Shown here piece after piece: positions 25,854-34,379 of a stretch of 64,000 nucleotides of DNA. The notes under the pieces were generated by a model that was not told the origin of the DNA, did not search any database, and was given only the letters and a program-made list of their open reading frames with translations. Made by a program: the position numbers and the translations under genes. Each line of letters begins with the position of its first letter. The first letter of the stretch is position 1. The stretch comes from an uncultured Blautia sp. (lineage in GTDB: Bacteria; Bacillota; Clostridia; Lachnospirales; Lachnospiraceae): assembly GCA_958367245.1 (NCBI GenBank), contig CATXEA010000014.1, positions 1-64,000 on the forward strand, written 5' to 3'.

Positions 25854-26495
25854 CTATCTCCTGCACTCACACTCTGACGGACAACTGCAGCTTGCCGGCA
25901 TATCAAAGCTTGGGTTAAAGGCATAGAAATTCTTCGCGTCAAGTTCCTCCTGCAAAGAGCGAAGCGCTTCACCGAATCTCTGGAAATGCACAATCTCCCG
26001 GGCGCGCAGGAATCGGATCGGATCTGCAATTTCCGGAATATCTTTTACAGTTCTGAGAATATTGTCATAAGTAGAGCGTGCTTTTTGTTCTGCAGCGAGG
26101 TCTTCGAACAAATCTGTTATAGGATCTCCTTTACTCTGGAATTCACATGCATTGAAAGGAATTCCTCCCGCCGCCTGCGGCCAGATTCCCACTGTATGAT
26201 CTGTATAGTACGGTCCAAAACCGGATTTCTCTATTTCTTCCATCGAAAGATTACGGGTAAGCTGATGCACGATCGTCCCGATCATTTCCATATGCGCCAG
26301 TTCCTCGGTACCAATGTCTGTCAGTGTAGCGACGGTCATCTGATTCGGCATGGAAAATCTCTGGGACAGATAGCGCATAGACGCTGCAATCTCTCCGTCC
26401 GGTCCACCATACTGACTCATAATAAATTGTGCAAGCTTCGCGTTTGGCTGGGTGATTTTGATTGGATACTGAAGTCTCTTTTCATAATTCCACAT
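25854..26495 (-). CDS. cotJC: Spore-coat protein CotJC (manganese-catalase fold)
   Basis: Ferritin-like protein of 213 residues homologous to manganese catalase. Metal-ligand helices are visible: GEIAASMRYLSQRF, GTEELAHMEMIG, AAEQKARSTYDNI and AREIVHFQRFGEAL. It ends in a cysteine-rich tail (CSCPSECECRR). In Bacillus, CotJC is packaged in the inner coat. Start ATG follows GGAGG; 6 bp separate it from cotJB. Confidence 0.95.
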   Translation of the reverse strand: MWNYEKRLQYPIKITQPNAKLAQFIMSQYGGPDGEIAASMRYLSQRFSMPNQMTVATLTDIGTEELAHMEMIGTIVHQLTRNLSMEEIEKSGFGPYYTDHTVGIWPQAAGGIPFNACEFQSKGDPITDLFEDLAAEQKARSTYDNILRTVKDIPEIADPIRFLRAREIVHFQRFGEALRSLQEELDAKNFYAFNPSFDMPASCSCPSECECRR

Positions 26496-26501
26496 GGCTT
26501 C

Positions 26502-26777
26502 TCATCGACCTCCTTCCATCTGCCACGGAAATGGCTGTGTCATCCATTTCCAGGAAGACGACTCATTATATACCGCATCATCAACTGTCAGCGGACCATA
26601 GCAATGCGCGTATTCTTCCATCAATTCTCTGCGCACCTTCGCAGCATCCCTGTAATAACAGAGGGCTTCTTCATGGCAGGGATGCGTATCCAGAAACAAT
26701 AAAATGTCGTCTACTGCAAAGCTGACTTCGTTAATTTTACACAAAAGCTGCTCTCTGGAAAGATTTCTGTCCATCAT
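26502..26777 (-). CDS. cotJB: Spore-coat protein CotJB
   Basis: Protein of 91 residues; LLCKINEVSFAVDDILLFLDTHP and the tail YGPLTVD...WKWMTQPFPWQ are characteristic of CotJB. The ATG at 26777 is favoured because it overlaps the cotJA stop (ATGA); a frame from 26801 has no ribosome site. Required with CotJA and CotJC for coat incorporation in Bacillus. Confidence 0.92.
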   Translation of the reverse strand: MMDRNLSREQLLCKINEVSFAVDDILLFLDTHPCHEEALCYYRDAAKVRRELMEEYAHCYGPLTVDDAVYNESSSWKWMTQPFPWQMEGGR

Positions 26778-27115
26778 CTTCTGCCACCTCTCTTTCCGCA
26801 AAATGGCTTACAGAGTTCCGGAAAAATTGTTCCCATCTGAAGCGCATGACCAAGCCCGAAGGTGGTCGTAAACTGTTGACAGGGCACATATGCCATAGCC
26901 GGCTCCAAATGCGCAAGATGTGTATACATTTCCGCATTTTTGCTCTTTACTCCCGGCATTTTACAGTTACACTCTTCTATTTTTGAAACACAGTGCGGCG
27001 GTCTTACCGGTCCGGGTCCGGGTATTACACAATCCGGTCTTGGCATTGGCTTTGTCATGCCGCAGGTCCGGTTATAGGGACGGCAGCCCGCACAGTTCAT
27101 CTGATAATTTTCCAT
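26774..27115 (-). CDS. cotJA: Spore-coat-associated protein CotJA
   Basis: Protein of 113 residues with a Cys/Pro-rich N-terminal half (CAGCRPYNRTC, PGPGPVRPPHC) and the CotJA core LAHLEPAMAYVPCQQFTTTFGLGHALQMGTIFPELCKPF. Longer than Bacillus CotJA because of the proline/cysteine extension. ATG 27115 follows AGAAGGGA; an in-frame TTG lies two codons upstream. First gene of cotJABC, expected under mother-cell sigma-E. Confidence 0.92.
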   Translation of the reverse strand: MENYQMNCAGCRPYNRTCGMTKPMPRPDCVIPGPGPVRPPHCVSKIEECNCKMPGVKSKNAEMYTHLAHLEPAMAYVPCQQFTTTFGLGHALQMGTIFPELCKPFCGKRGGRR

Positions 27116-27208
27116 GAACAAATCCCTTCTGACAATTTTTTATGATTCCCTATATTTTATGTACTGAAAAGAAATATGTGCGCATAGAGCCCCTGAACAC
27201 AATTCCAA

Positions 27209-27392
27209 GATGTTAGGGTCAAAAGATGCCTGACGAATTGTTTCGTGCCATGCACTCCCACAATTCTGCCCCAAATTCGGATATCGTGGGGCACACACCC
27301 CACTTTTATCCTCATATTGGGGCGGGTCATAAAGGCATAAAACCACTTATGTGCAAGCACAACGTGATTTATGACCTTTTGACCCTGGCATC
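27209..27392. repeat. Inverted-repeat-bounded segment, possible MITE
   Basis: Outer arms GATGTTAGGGTCAAAAG and its near-complement (15 of 17 match) enclose 150 bp that includes the hairpin GTGGGG-CACACA-CCCCAC. No target-site duplication is obvious. Confidence 0.45.
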
Positions 27393-27408
27393 ATTACAAA
27401 AATATATG

Positions 27409-27437
27409 TTTCAAATTCCATACATCAGTGCTATAAT
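27409..27437 (+). promoter_or_regulatory. Candidate promoter of trkA
   Basis: TTTCAA (27409-27414), 17-bp spacer, TATAAT (27432-27437). Starts just outside the inverted-repeat segment. Confidence 0.55.
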
Positions 27438-27542
27438 GTCTTTATTCAATCTTTATATAATCTTTATTTAACCTTAATGTTATTTTTATATAATCTTAAT
27501 CTAAGATTGAATCAGACAAAAAATCACACTTTTGGAGGAATT

Positions 27543-28901
27543 ATGCAGATTATTATTGTTGGATGCGGTAAAGTTGGAAGTACCCTGGCTGAACAGCTTC
27601 AGGAAGAGGAAACGGACATAACCCTTATTGATGTATCAGCCGAAAAAGTCAACACTCTTTCCGAAAATATCGATGCTATGGGAATCGTAGGAAACGGAGC
27701 CAGCATCAATACCCTGATGGAAGCCGGCATTGAAAATGCGGACATTATGATTGCAGTTACAGGTTCCGACGAACTGAACCTTCTGTGCTGTCTCATCGCA
27801 CAGAAAACCAGCCGTTGTCACACTATCGCCAGAGTGCGAAATCCGATTTACGGAAATGAAATCGGCTTTATCAAGGAACGTCTCGGAGTAAACATGATCA
27901 TCAATCCGGAGTTTGCAGCAGCTCAGGAAATTTCCCGACTGCTCCGCTTCCCTTCTGCCATAAAGATTGACACCTTCGCCAGAGGCAGAGTTGAGCTGTT
28001 GAAGTTCAAGGTTCTCCCTGAATTTAATCTGGACGGATTGAGTGTCTCCCGCATTACAGAGAAGCTTCAGTGCGATGTCCTTTTCTGCGCTGTAGAAAGC
28101 GACGGAAGAGTTGCCATTCCCGGAGGAAATCATATTCTCCATGACGGAGACTTTGTTTCTATTTTGGCATCTCCACAGAACGCAGCCCTGTTTTTCAAAA
28201 AAATCGGCCTGAAAACCCATCAGGTAAAAAACGCTCTTATCGTAGGCGGAGGAACTATTTCCCATTACCTGACTTACCTGCTTCAGGACATGAAAATTAA
28301 TGTAAAAATTATTGAGAACTCCAAATCCCGCTGCGAAGAATTAAGCGAACTTCTTCCTGATACGACCATTATAAACGGAGACGGCACGAACCGTTCCCTT
28401 CTTCTTGAAGAGGGACTTGAAAATACAGAGGCTTTTGTCGCCCTGACAAACCTTGACGAAGAAAATATCTTCCTCTCACTTTTTGCCAAAAATATGTCAA
28501 ACGCCAAGCTTGTGGCAAAGGTGAACCGCCTCGCTTTCGACGATGTGATTGACAATCTGGATATCGGAAGCGTAATTTATCCGAAATACATAACGGCAGA
28601 CTGTATTCTCCAGTATGTCCGCGCCATGCAGAACAGTATCGGAAGCAATGTTGAAACTCTTTACCATATTCTGGACAACCGTGCCGAAGCGCTGGAGTTT
28701 GCAATTAAAGATACCTGCCCTGTCCTTGGTATACCACTGTCCGAACTGAATCTGAAAAAGAACCTTCTTGTAGGTTCTCTGAACCGCGGCGGCAAAATAA
28801 AAATCCCTCGCGGAAGCGACACCTTACAGGTCGGAGATACTGTAATCATTGTAACTACTCACAAAGGCCTTCGAGATATCAGTGATATTCTGGATAAATA
28901 A
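27543..28901 (+). CDS. trkA: Trk potassium uptake regulatory subunit TrkA
   Basis: Peripheral NAD/NADH-binding gating subunit of 452 residues made of two RCK repeats. Repeat 1 (1-215) has an intact dinucleotide motif IVGCGKVGSTLAEQL with acidic D at the end of beta-2 (TLIDVS). Repeat 2 (about 225-445) begins LIVGGGTISHYLTYLL, a degenerate motif. Two TrkA-C ligand-binding domains close the repeats. ATG 27543 after TTTGGAGG; the frame extends upstream without support. Followed 12 bp later by trkH. Confidence 0.95.
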   Translation: MQIIIVGCGKVGSTLAEQLQEEETDITLIDVSAEKVNTLSENIDAMGIVGNGASINTLMEAGIENADIMIAVTGSDELNLLCCLIAQKTSRCHTIARVRNPIYGNEIGFIKERLGVNMIINPEFAAAQEISRLLRFPSAIKIDTFARGRVELLKFKVLPEFNLDGLSVSRITEKLQCDVLFCAVESDGRVAIPGGNHILHDGDFVSILASPQNAALFFKKIGLKTHQVKNALIVGGGTISHYLTYLLQDMKINVKIIENSKSRCEELSELLPDTTIINGDGTNRSLLLEEGLENTEAFVALTNLDEENIFLSLFAKNMSNAKLVAKVNRLAFDDVIDNLDIGSVIYPKYITADCILQYVRAMQNSIGSNVETLYHILDNRAEALEFAIKDTCPVLGIPLSELNLKKNLLVGSLNRGGKIKIPRGSDTLQVGDTVIIVTTHKGLRDISDILDK

Positions 28902-28913
28902 AGGAGAAAAAAC

Positions 28914-30353
28914 ATGAACTATTCCATTATCATCTATATCATCGGATGGATTTTAAAACTGGAAGCCGCATTTATGCTTCTTCCGGGCATTACAGCAATT
29001 ATTTACAGAGAAAAAACCGGCTTTGTTTTCCTTATCACTATGGCGCTCTGTCTGGCAGCGGGCATTCCCCTCACCAGGAAAAAGCCGAAACAAAAAGCCT
29101 TTTACACAAAAGAGGGCTTCGTGACTGTTGCCCTGAGCTGGATTGTACTCAGTATTATGGGCGCAGTTCCCTTTGTACTGAGCGGCGCAATCCCCCATCC
29201 CATTGACGCGCTTTTTGAAACAGTTTCCGGTTTCACAACAACAGGAGCCAGTATTTTGAGTGATGTGGAATGCCTTCCCCACTGCGTGCTGATCTGGCGA
29301 AGCTTCACACACTGGATTGGAGGTATGGGCGTTCTTGTCTTCATCTTAAGCCTTCTGCCGCTCACCGGCGGATACCATATGAATCTGATGAAAGCAGAAA
29401 GCCCCGGTCCGTCCGTAGGCAAGCTTGTTCCCAAGGTACAGTCCACAGCCAAGATTCTCTATTCCATCTATCTTGGACTTACCCTGCTGCAGATTATTCT
29501 CCTGCTGTGCGGAAAAATGCCGCTTTTTGACACTCTCTGTACCGCATTCGGAACTGCCGGAACAGGAGGCTTCGGTATAAAAAACAACAGTATTGCAGGC
29601 TACAGCACCTACATACAGGTTGTTGTCACCATTTTTATGATTCTTTTCGGTATTAACTTCAATGTGTATTTCTTTCTTCTGACAAAGAAATTTGCACAGG
29701 CTTTCAAGTGCGAGGAAGTTCGTTATTATCTGGGAATCATTGCTGTTGCCATTATAATTATCACATTTAATGTCCGCCATATGTTCGGAAGCGTAGGCGA
29801 AGCGCTGCAGCATGCCTCTTTCCAGGTAGGCTCTATCATTACAACTACAGGTTTTGCAACCACAGACTTCAACCTGTGGCCGCAGGTTTCCAGAACAATC
29901 CTTATTATTCTGATGTTTGTGGGAGCCTGTGCGGGAAGTACAGGCGGCGGCATAAAGGTTTCCCGTTTTGTTATTCTGTGTAAGACCATCCGCAAGGAGC
30001 TTCACCTTTATATTCATCCTAATGCGGTAAAAAAAATCAAGATGGACCAGAAAGTAGTCCCTCACGAGGTAGTGCGCGCCACCAATATTTTCCTGATTGT
30101 ATATGTCCTGATTTTCTTTGGCTCTGTATTTCTCATTGCCTTTGACAATTTCGACTATACCACCAATTTTACGGCAGTGGCTGCAACCCTCAACAACATC
30201 GGTCCCGGTCTTGAGCTTGTAGGCCCAACCCAGAACTTTAGTATTTTTTCCTATTTTTCAAAAAGCATTCTCATCTTTGATATGCTTGCAGGACGACTGG
30301 AAATTTTCCCTCTGCTCCTTCTTTTTGTAAAGGACACCTGGAAAAAATTCTGA
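28914..30353 (+). CDS. trkH: Trk/Ktr potassium channel subunit TrkH
   Basis: Potassium-translocating membrane protein of 479 residues with four pore repeats. Selectivity segments are visible as SGFTTTGASIL, FGTAGTGGFGIKN, ITTTGFATTDFN and NNIGPGLELVG; CAGSTGGGIKVSR precedes the third cytoplasmic loop. Starts at ATG 28914 after AAAGGAG. Forms a complete uptake system with TrkA. Confidence 0.96.
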   Translation: MNYSIIIYIIGWILKLEAAFMLLPGITAIIYREKTGFVFLITMALCLAAGIPLTRKKPKQKAFYTKEGFVTVALSWIVLSIMGAVPFVLSGAIPHPIDALFETVSGFTTTGASILSDVECLPHCVLIWRSFTHWIGGMGVLVFILSLLPLTGGYHMNLMKAESPGPSVGKLVPKVQSTAKILYSIYLGLTLLQIILLLCGKMPLFDTLCTAFGTAGTGGFGIKNNSIAGYSTYIQVVVTIFMILFGINFNVYFFLLTKKFAQAFKCEEVRYYLGIIAVAIIIITFNVRHMFGSVGEALQHASFQVGSIITTTGFATTDFNLWPQVSRTILIILMFVGACAGSTGGGIKVSRFVILCKTIRKELHLYIHPNAVKKIKMDQKVVPHEVVRATNIFLIVYVLIFFGSVFLIAFDNFDYTTNFTAVAATLNNIGPGLELVGPTQNFSIFSYFSKSILIFDMLAGRLEIFPLLLLFVKDTWKKF

Positions 30354-30371
30354 TTCCCCTGTCTTTCCACT

Positions 30372-30402
30372 AAAAAAGACTGCTTCAAAAGCAGTCTTTT
30401 TT
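30372..30402. terminator. Bidirectional terminator between trkH and the radical-SAM gene
   Basis: AAAAAAGACTGC-TTCAAAA-GCAGTCTTTTTT, a symmetric stem with A and T runs on both sides of convergent genes. Confidence 0.92.
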
Positions 30403-31312
30403 AGATTCCGTCATAATCAAACGCCGGTATAAAGCTTTCCTTCGCAGTCTCTCCATCCTGAAAAAAGCCGTTTTCAATTCCCATAGACAACGCAGCATCA
30501 AGAACCTTTTCGTATTCTCTGGCTGTTACTCTCCTGTTCAGTTCCGTATGATTCTCGTGACAATAAACAGGTGTATACTGATTCATAATACTGAGATAAA
30601 TTTCATTCCCATATGTTTCATGGAGATATTCCAGAACCTTCACAGAGTTTTTCGTATGTCCGGGGAGTATAAGATTCCTTACGACAGTCCCTCGTCTGAT
30701 ATAACCATCTTCCCCAAATTCACATTTCCCAGTCTGTCTTACCATTTCTTTTATGGCAATTTTCGCAATCTCAGGGTAATCCGGAGCATGAGAAAGCTCT
30801 GCTGCCAGATTCTCTTCCATATACTTGAAATCCGGAAGATATATGTCTACATATCCATCCAGCATCCGAAGTGTTTCCACCTTTTCATATCCGCCGCAGT
30901 TATAGACTACGGGAAGGCGCAGTCCTCTGAGCCGTGCTGTATCAAGAGCCTCCACGATTCCCGGCACATAATGCGTTCCGGTAACAAGATTGATATTTGC
31001 CGCCCCTTTTTCCTGAAGTTCCAGAAAAATCTCCGCAAGCCTCTCAGACGTAATTTCACGCCCGCTGCTGCCAATGGCAATCTCTCTGTTCTGACAATAA
31101 CTGCATCTTAAATTACAGCCTGTAAAAAATACAGCTCCTGAGCCTTTTTCTCCGGAAATACAGGGTTCCTCCCACATATGAAGAGAAGCGCGGGCAGCAA
31201 AAATCCTGCTGTCCATTCCGCAATACCCTTTCTTTCCTTCCAGACGGTTTACATGGCAGTTCCTCGGACAGAGTGTACAGTCTTTATATAGCTGCATTTT
31301 CTTTGTACTCAT
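30401..31312 (-). CDS. PflX-like radical SAM protein
   Basis: Protein of 303 residues related to pyruvate formate-lyase-activating enzymes (PflX/COG1313). It has an N-terminal cysteine set (CTLCPRNCHVNRLEGKKGYCG, about 11-31), then the radical-SAM cluster CNLRCSYC and GGYEKVETLRML. The target is unknown; no glycyl-radical enzyme gene lies nearby. The ATG at 31312 overlaps the threonine-aldolase stop by 29 bp; ATG 31297 is an alternative. Its stop lies within the shared terminator. Confidence 0.85.
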   Translation of the reverse strand: MSTKKMQLYKDCTLCPRNCHVNRLEGKKGYCGMDSRIFAARASLHMWEEPCISGEKGSGAVFFTGCNLRCSYCQNREIAIGSSGREITSERLAEIFLELQEKGAANINLVTGTHYVPGIVEALDTARLRGLRLPVVYNCGGYEKVETLRMLDGYVDIYLPDFKYMEENLAAELSHAPDYPEIAKIAIKEMVRQTGKCEFGEDGYIRRGTVVRNLILPGHTKNSVKVLEYLHETYGNEIYLSIMNQYTPVYCHENHTELNRRVTAREYEKVLDAALSMGIENGFFQDGETAKESFIPAFDYDGI

Positions 31313-32336
31313 CCAACAGCCTCATCAGCTCTTCTACCGCTTCTTTACCTGTAGCCCAGCTTGTGGCAAAACGTACGACTGTATGTGTCTCGTCATATTT
31401 TTCCCAGAAACTGAAACCGACTTTTTTCTTCAGTTCTTCCATTTCCCTGTCTTCAAGAATAATAAACTGCTGATTGGTAGGCGATTCCAAAAAGAAACGA
31501 TATCCTCTTTTTGAAAAGCCCTCTTTGAGAAGTTCCGCCATGTCAATCGCATGTTTACTGATTTCAAAATACAGATTATCTGTAAATAGGGTATCAAACT
31601 GAACTCCCAGAAGACGTCCCTTGGCAAGAAGCGCTCCGTGCTGTTTGATTCTTGTGAGAAAATGCTTCGGGGTGTTATTTTTCGTAAATACGACAGCCTC
31701 ACCGCAGAGCGCTCCTACCTTGGTTCCTCCAATATAAAAAGCATCACAGTATTTGGCAATCATCGGAAGGGTCACATCTGTTTCTCTGCTCATAAGTCCG
31801 TATCCAAGACGGGCTCCGTCCAGATAAAGAGGGATTTCATACTTTCTGCAAACAGAGGAAATCTCTTTTAATTCCGCCTCTGTATACAGAGTTCCGTACT
31901 CTGTCGGGTGGGAAATATAAACAGCTCCCGGAAATACCATATGCTCATAGCTGTCATCCCCGTAAAAGGTTTCAAGATAAGCAATCAGCTCGTCTGCATG
32001 GATTTTCCCATTGTGCTGAGAAATGGCAAGTACCTTGTGCCCCGTATATTCCACAGCTCCCGATTCATGGGCATTGATATGTCCTGTAGCTGCGCTTACC
32101 ACTCCTTCATAACTCTCAAGCAGGGTATCAAGAATCGTGGCATTTGTCTGAGTCCCTCCCACTAAGAAATGTACATCCGCCTCCGGACACTGGCAGGCTT
32201 CTTTAATCTTCTCTTTTGCACGTTCACAGTATTTGTCTGCTCCATAGCCTGTAAGCTGCTCCATATTTGTCTCAACGAGGCGCTGCAGAATCTTTCCATG
32301 AGCGCCTTCAATATAATCGCTTTCAAATGACAACAT
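31284..32336 (-). CDS. ltaE: Low-specificity L-threonine aldolase
   Basis: PLP enzyme cleaving L-threonine (and allo-threonine) to glycine and acetaldehyde. The 350 residues start MLSFESDYIEGAHGKIL; INAHESGAVE, YLDGARLGYGL and the lysine of YIGGTKVGALCGEA (PLP Schiff base) follow. ATG 32336 is chosen since AAAGGAG precedes it; an upstream ATG at 32363 has no ribosome site. Confidence 0.93.
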   Translation of the reverse strand: MLSFESDYIEGAHGKILQRLVETNMEQLTGYGADKYCERAKEKIKEACQCPEADVHFLVGGTQTNATILDTLLESYEGVVSAATGHINAHESGAVEYTGHKVLAISQHNGKIHADELIAYLETFYGDDSYEHMVFPGAVYISHPTEYGTLYTEAELKEISSVCRKYEIPLYLDGARLGYGLMSRETDVTLPMIAKYCDAFYIGGTKVGALCGEAVVFTKNNTPKHFLTRIKQHGALLAKGRLLGVQFDTLFTDNLYFEISKHAIDMAELLKEGFSKRGYRFFLESPTNQQFIILEDREMEELKKKVGFSFWEKYDETHTVVRFATSWATGKEAVEELMRLLDEYKENAAI

Positions 32337-32380
32337 CTTTCCTGTCTCCTTTATCTGATACATTCAAATTATTTTATCAT

Positions 32381-32410
32381 AAAAATCCCGGCTTTTACAC
32401 CGGGATTTTA
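32381..32410 (-). terminator. Terminator after the ACT-domain gene
   Basis: AAAATCCCGG-TGTAAAAG-CCGGGATTTTTAT on the minus strand. Confidence 0.85.
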
Positions 32411-32441
32411 TGCTTTTTAACTTTTTATGGAAGCTTATTGG

Positions 32442-32873
32442 TTATAAGCTCTGAAGCTCGTCCTGACATACCGGACGGATGCCGTTCTGCTGAAGAACTC
32501 TGATGGCTTTTTCGTTATCCTCCACACGGAAAATCATATATGCGATTCCTTTCTTTCTTGTTGTGAACGCATACATATATTCGATATTTACATCATTATC
32601 TCCAAGCACACTGATTGCCTTGGAAAGAGCTCCCGGTTCGTCAGGCATTTCCACTGCCAGAACCTTGGTGATGGAAATGATATAATCTGCATCCTTTAAT
32701 ACTGTAGACGCACTGTAAATGTCATCCACGATCAGACGGACAATGCCGAAATCTGCTGCCTCTGCCAATGAGAGCGCCCGCATGTCAATGTTGTTCTGTG
32801 AAAGAACTTCTGTCAGTTCCGCCAGTCTTCCCGGCTTATTTTCCAGAAAAACGGAAATCTGTTTCACTGTCAT
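32442..32873 (-). CDS. Tandem ACT-domain protein
   Basis: Protein of 143 residues consisting of two ACT domains (VKQISVFLENKPGRLAELTEVL about 2-65; VLAVEMPDEPGALSKAISVL about 70-140), the fold that binds amino acids to regulate enzymes. It sits 12 bp behind paaK, a pairing common in gut Firmicutes, so it is inferred to sense an amino acid (aromatic or branched) relevant to the acyl-CoA ligase. Confidence 0.9.
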   Translation of the reverse strand: MTVKQISVFLENKPGRLAELTEVLSQNNIDMRALSLAEAADFGIVRLIVDDIYSASTVLKDADYIISITKVLAVEMPDEPGALSKAISVLGDNDVNIEYMYAFTTRKKGIAYMIFRVEDNEKAIRVLQQNGIRPVCQDELQSL

Positions 32874-32885
32874 GTTTTTTCCTCC

Positions 32886-34196
32886 TTATTTATTCTGATA
32901 TAAATTACGTTTATCAATTACGCGAACAGCCTTGCCCTCGCTTCTCGCAATCGTCTTAGGATTAACAAGCTTCACCTTCGCATAGATACCAAGCATCGCT
33001 TTCAGCGCTGCTACAAGTTCTTTCTCTTTATTTGCCACAACGCTCAGACTGTCTGAGAACATTTCCGGTGTCATTTCAACCTGAACCTCAATGGTATCGC
33101 TGTTGTTTACACGGTCTACAATAATCTGGTAGTTTGCTGCATATCCCTTGTTCATAAGAACTGTCTCAATCTGTGACGGGAATACGTTCACGCCTTTGAC
33201 AATGAGCATATCGTCGCTTCTGCCAAGAGGCTTGGTCATTTTTACGTGGGTTCTGCCGCAGGAACATTTCTCTCTGCTCAAAATACAGATGTCGCGTGTA
33301 CGATAACGAAGCAGCGGAAATGCCTCTTTCGTAATACTGGTAAACACAAGCTCTCCCTTTTCGCCGTCCGGAAGAACCTCCCCTGTCTTCGGATTAATGA
33401 CTTCCGCAATGAAATGGTCTTCGTTTATGTGCATTCCGCCCTGCGCGGAACATTCGAACGCAACGCCGGGGCCTGAGATTTCTGTGAGTCCGTAGATATC
33501 ATACGCCTTAATTCCAAGTTTCTCTTCCACATCGCGGCGCATCTCCTCTGTCCATGCTTCAGCGCCGAAAATACCTGCCTTTAATTTGATTTCGTCCTGA
33601 AGTCCTCTCTCATGGATACTCTCTGCAAGATACGCAGCATAGGATGGCGTACAGCAAAGAATCGTAGAGCCAAGGTCTGTCATAAACTGAATCTGGCGGT
33701 CTGTATTTCCGGATGACATGGGAAGAGTCAGACAGCCTACTTTATGGGAACCGCCGTTTAACCCCGGACCTCCTGTAAAAAGTCCATAACCATAACTTAC
33801 ATGGCAGACATCATCCTTTGTTCCGCCTGCTGCAGTGATAGCTCTTGCACAGCAGTCTTCCCACAGGTCTATATCATGCTGGGTATAAAATGCCACCACT
33901 CTGCGTCCTGTAGTGCCGCTTGTAGACTGAATGCGGACACACTCGCTAAGCGGTCTTGCCAGAAGGCCGTATGGATATTCGTCCCGTAAGTCGTCTTTCG
34001 TAATAAAAGGTAATTTATGTAAATCGTCTACAGACTGAATGTCTTCCGGAGATACCCCCATCTCTTCCATTCTCTTTCTGTACATCGGCACATTGTCCCA
34101 TACGTTTCGTACCTGTTTCACAAGTCTTTCACTCTGCCATTGACGAATCTGCTCTCTGGAGGCACACTCGATTTCCGGCTGATAATATCTTTCCAT
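32886..34196 (-). CDS. paaK: Phenylacetate-CoA ligase family protein
   Basis: Adenylate-forming ligase of 436 residues attaching CoA to aryl acids. AMP-binding loop SSGTTGRRVV (about 92-105 region STSGTTG), YGLTEISGPGVAFEC, and the C-terminal lid R-x-D-D-M-L-I-VKGVNVFPSQ are intact. In anaerobes it commonly activates phenylacetate or indoleacetate from amino-acid fermentation; the usual indolepyruvate oxidoreductase genes are not beside it. Start ATG 34196. Confidence 0.9.
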   Translation of the reverse strand: MERYYQPEIECASREQIRQWQSERLVKQVRNVWDNVPMYRKRMEEMGVSPEDIQSVDDLHKLPFITKDDLRDEYPYGLLARPLSECVRIQSTSGTTGRRVVAFYTQHDIDLWEDCCARAITAAGGTKDDVCHVSYGYGLFTGGPGLNGGSHKVGCLTLPMSSGNTDRQIQFMTDLGSTILCCTPSYAAYLAESIHERGLQDEIKLKAGIFGAEAWTEEMRRDVEEKLGIKAYDIYGLTEISGPGVAFECSAQGGMHINEDHFIAEVINPKTGEVLPDGEKGELVFTSITKEAFPLLRYRTRDICILSREKCSCGRTHVKMTKPLGRSDDMLIVKGVNVFPSQIETVLMNKGYAANYQIIVDRVNNSDTIEVQVEMTPEMFSDSLSVVANKEKELVAALKAMLGIYAKVKLVNPKTIARSEGKAVRVIDKRNLYQNK

Positions 34197-34331
34197 GTAG
34201 TTTCTCCTTTTCTGTCCCTCTATGTAAATAGCATTTATATTATTAATACTATAACATTTTAACGCTTCAACGTAAAGATGTTTTTTATAAAAAAAAGTTG
34301 ATTTTTTTCATAAACCGGTTAGAAAATCAGC

Positions 34332-34373
34332 AAAAACGCGGCTCCCGGAGAAGTCTTTTCCAAAAACCGCGTT
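34332..34373 (-). terminator. Terminator after sigE
   Basis: AACGCGG...CCGCGTTTTTGC on the minus strand, 7 bp past the sigE stop. Confidence 0.7.
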
Positions 34374-34379
34374 CTCACC

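Larger units (their letters stand above)
27116..27542. other. Divergent intergenic region, cotJA/trkA, 427 bp
   Basis: Contains a possible sigma-E-like pair for cotJA (27154-27179), a 184-bp segment bounded by imperfect 17-bp inverted repeats (27209-27225 and 27376-27392), and a candidate trkA promoter (27409-27437). Short frames here lack ribosome sites and are not called. Confidence 0.5.

Noticed and set aside
27140..27471. Several 60-80-codon frames between cotJA and trkA
   Set aside because: Overlap on both strands across an inverted-repeat segment, without ribosome sites or recognisable sequence.
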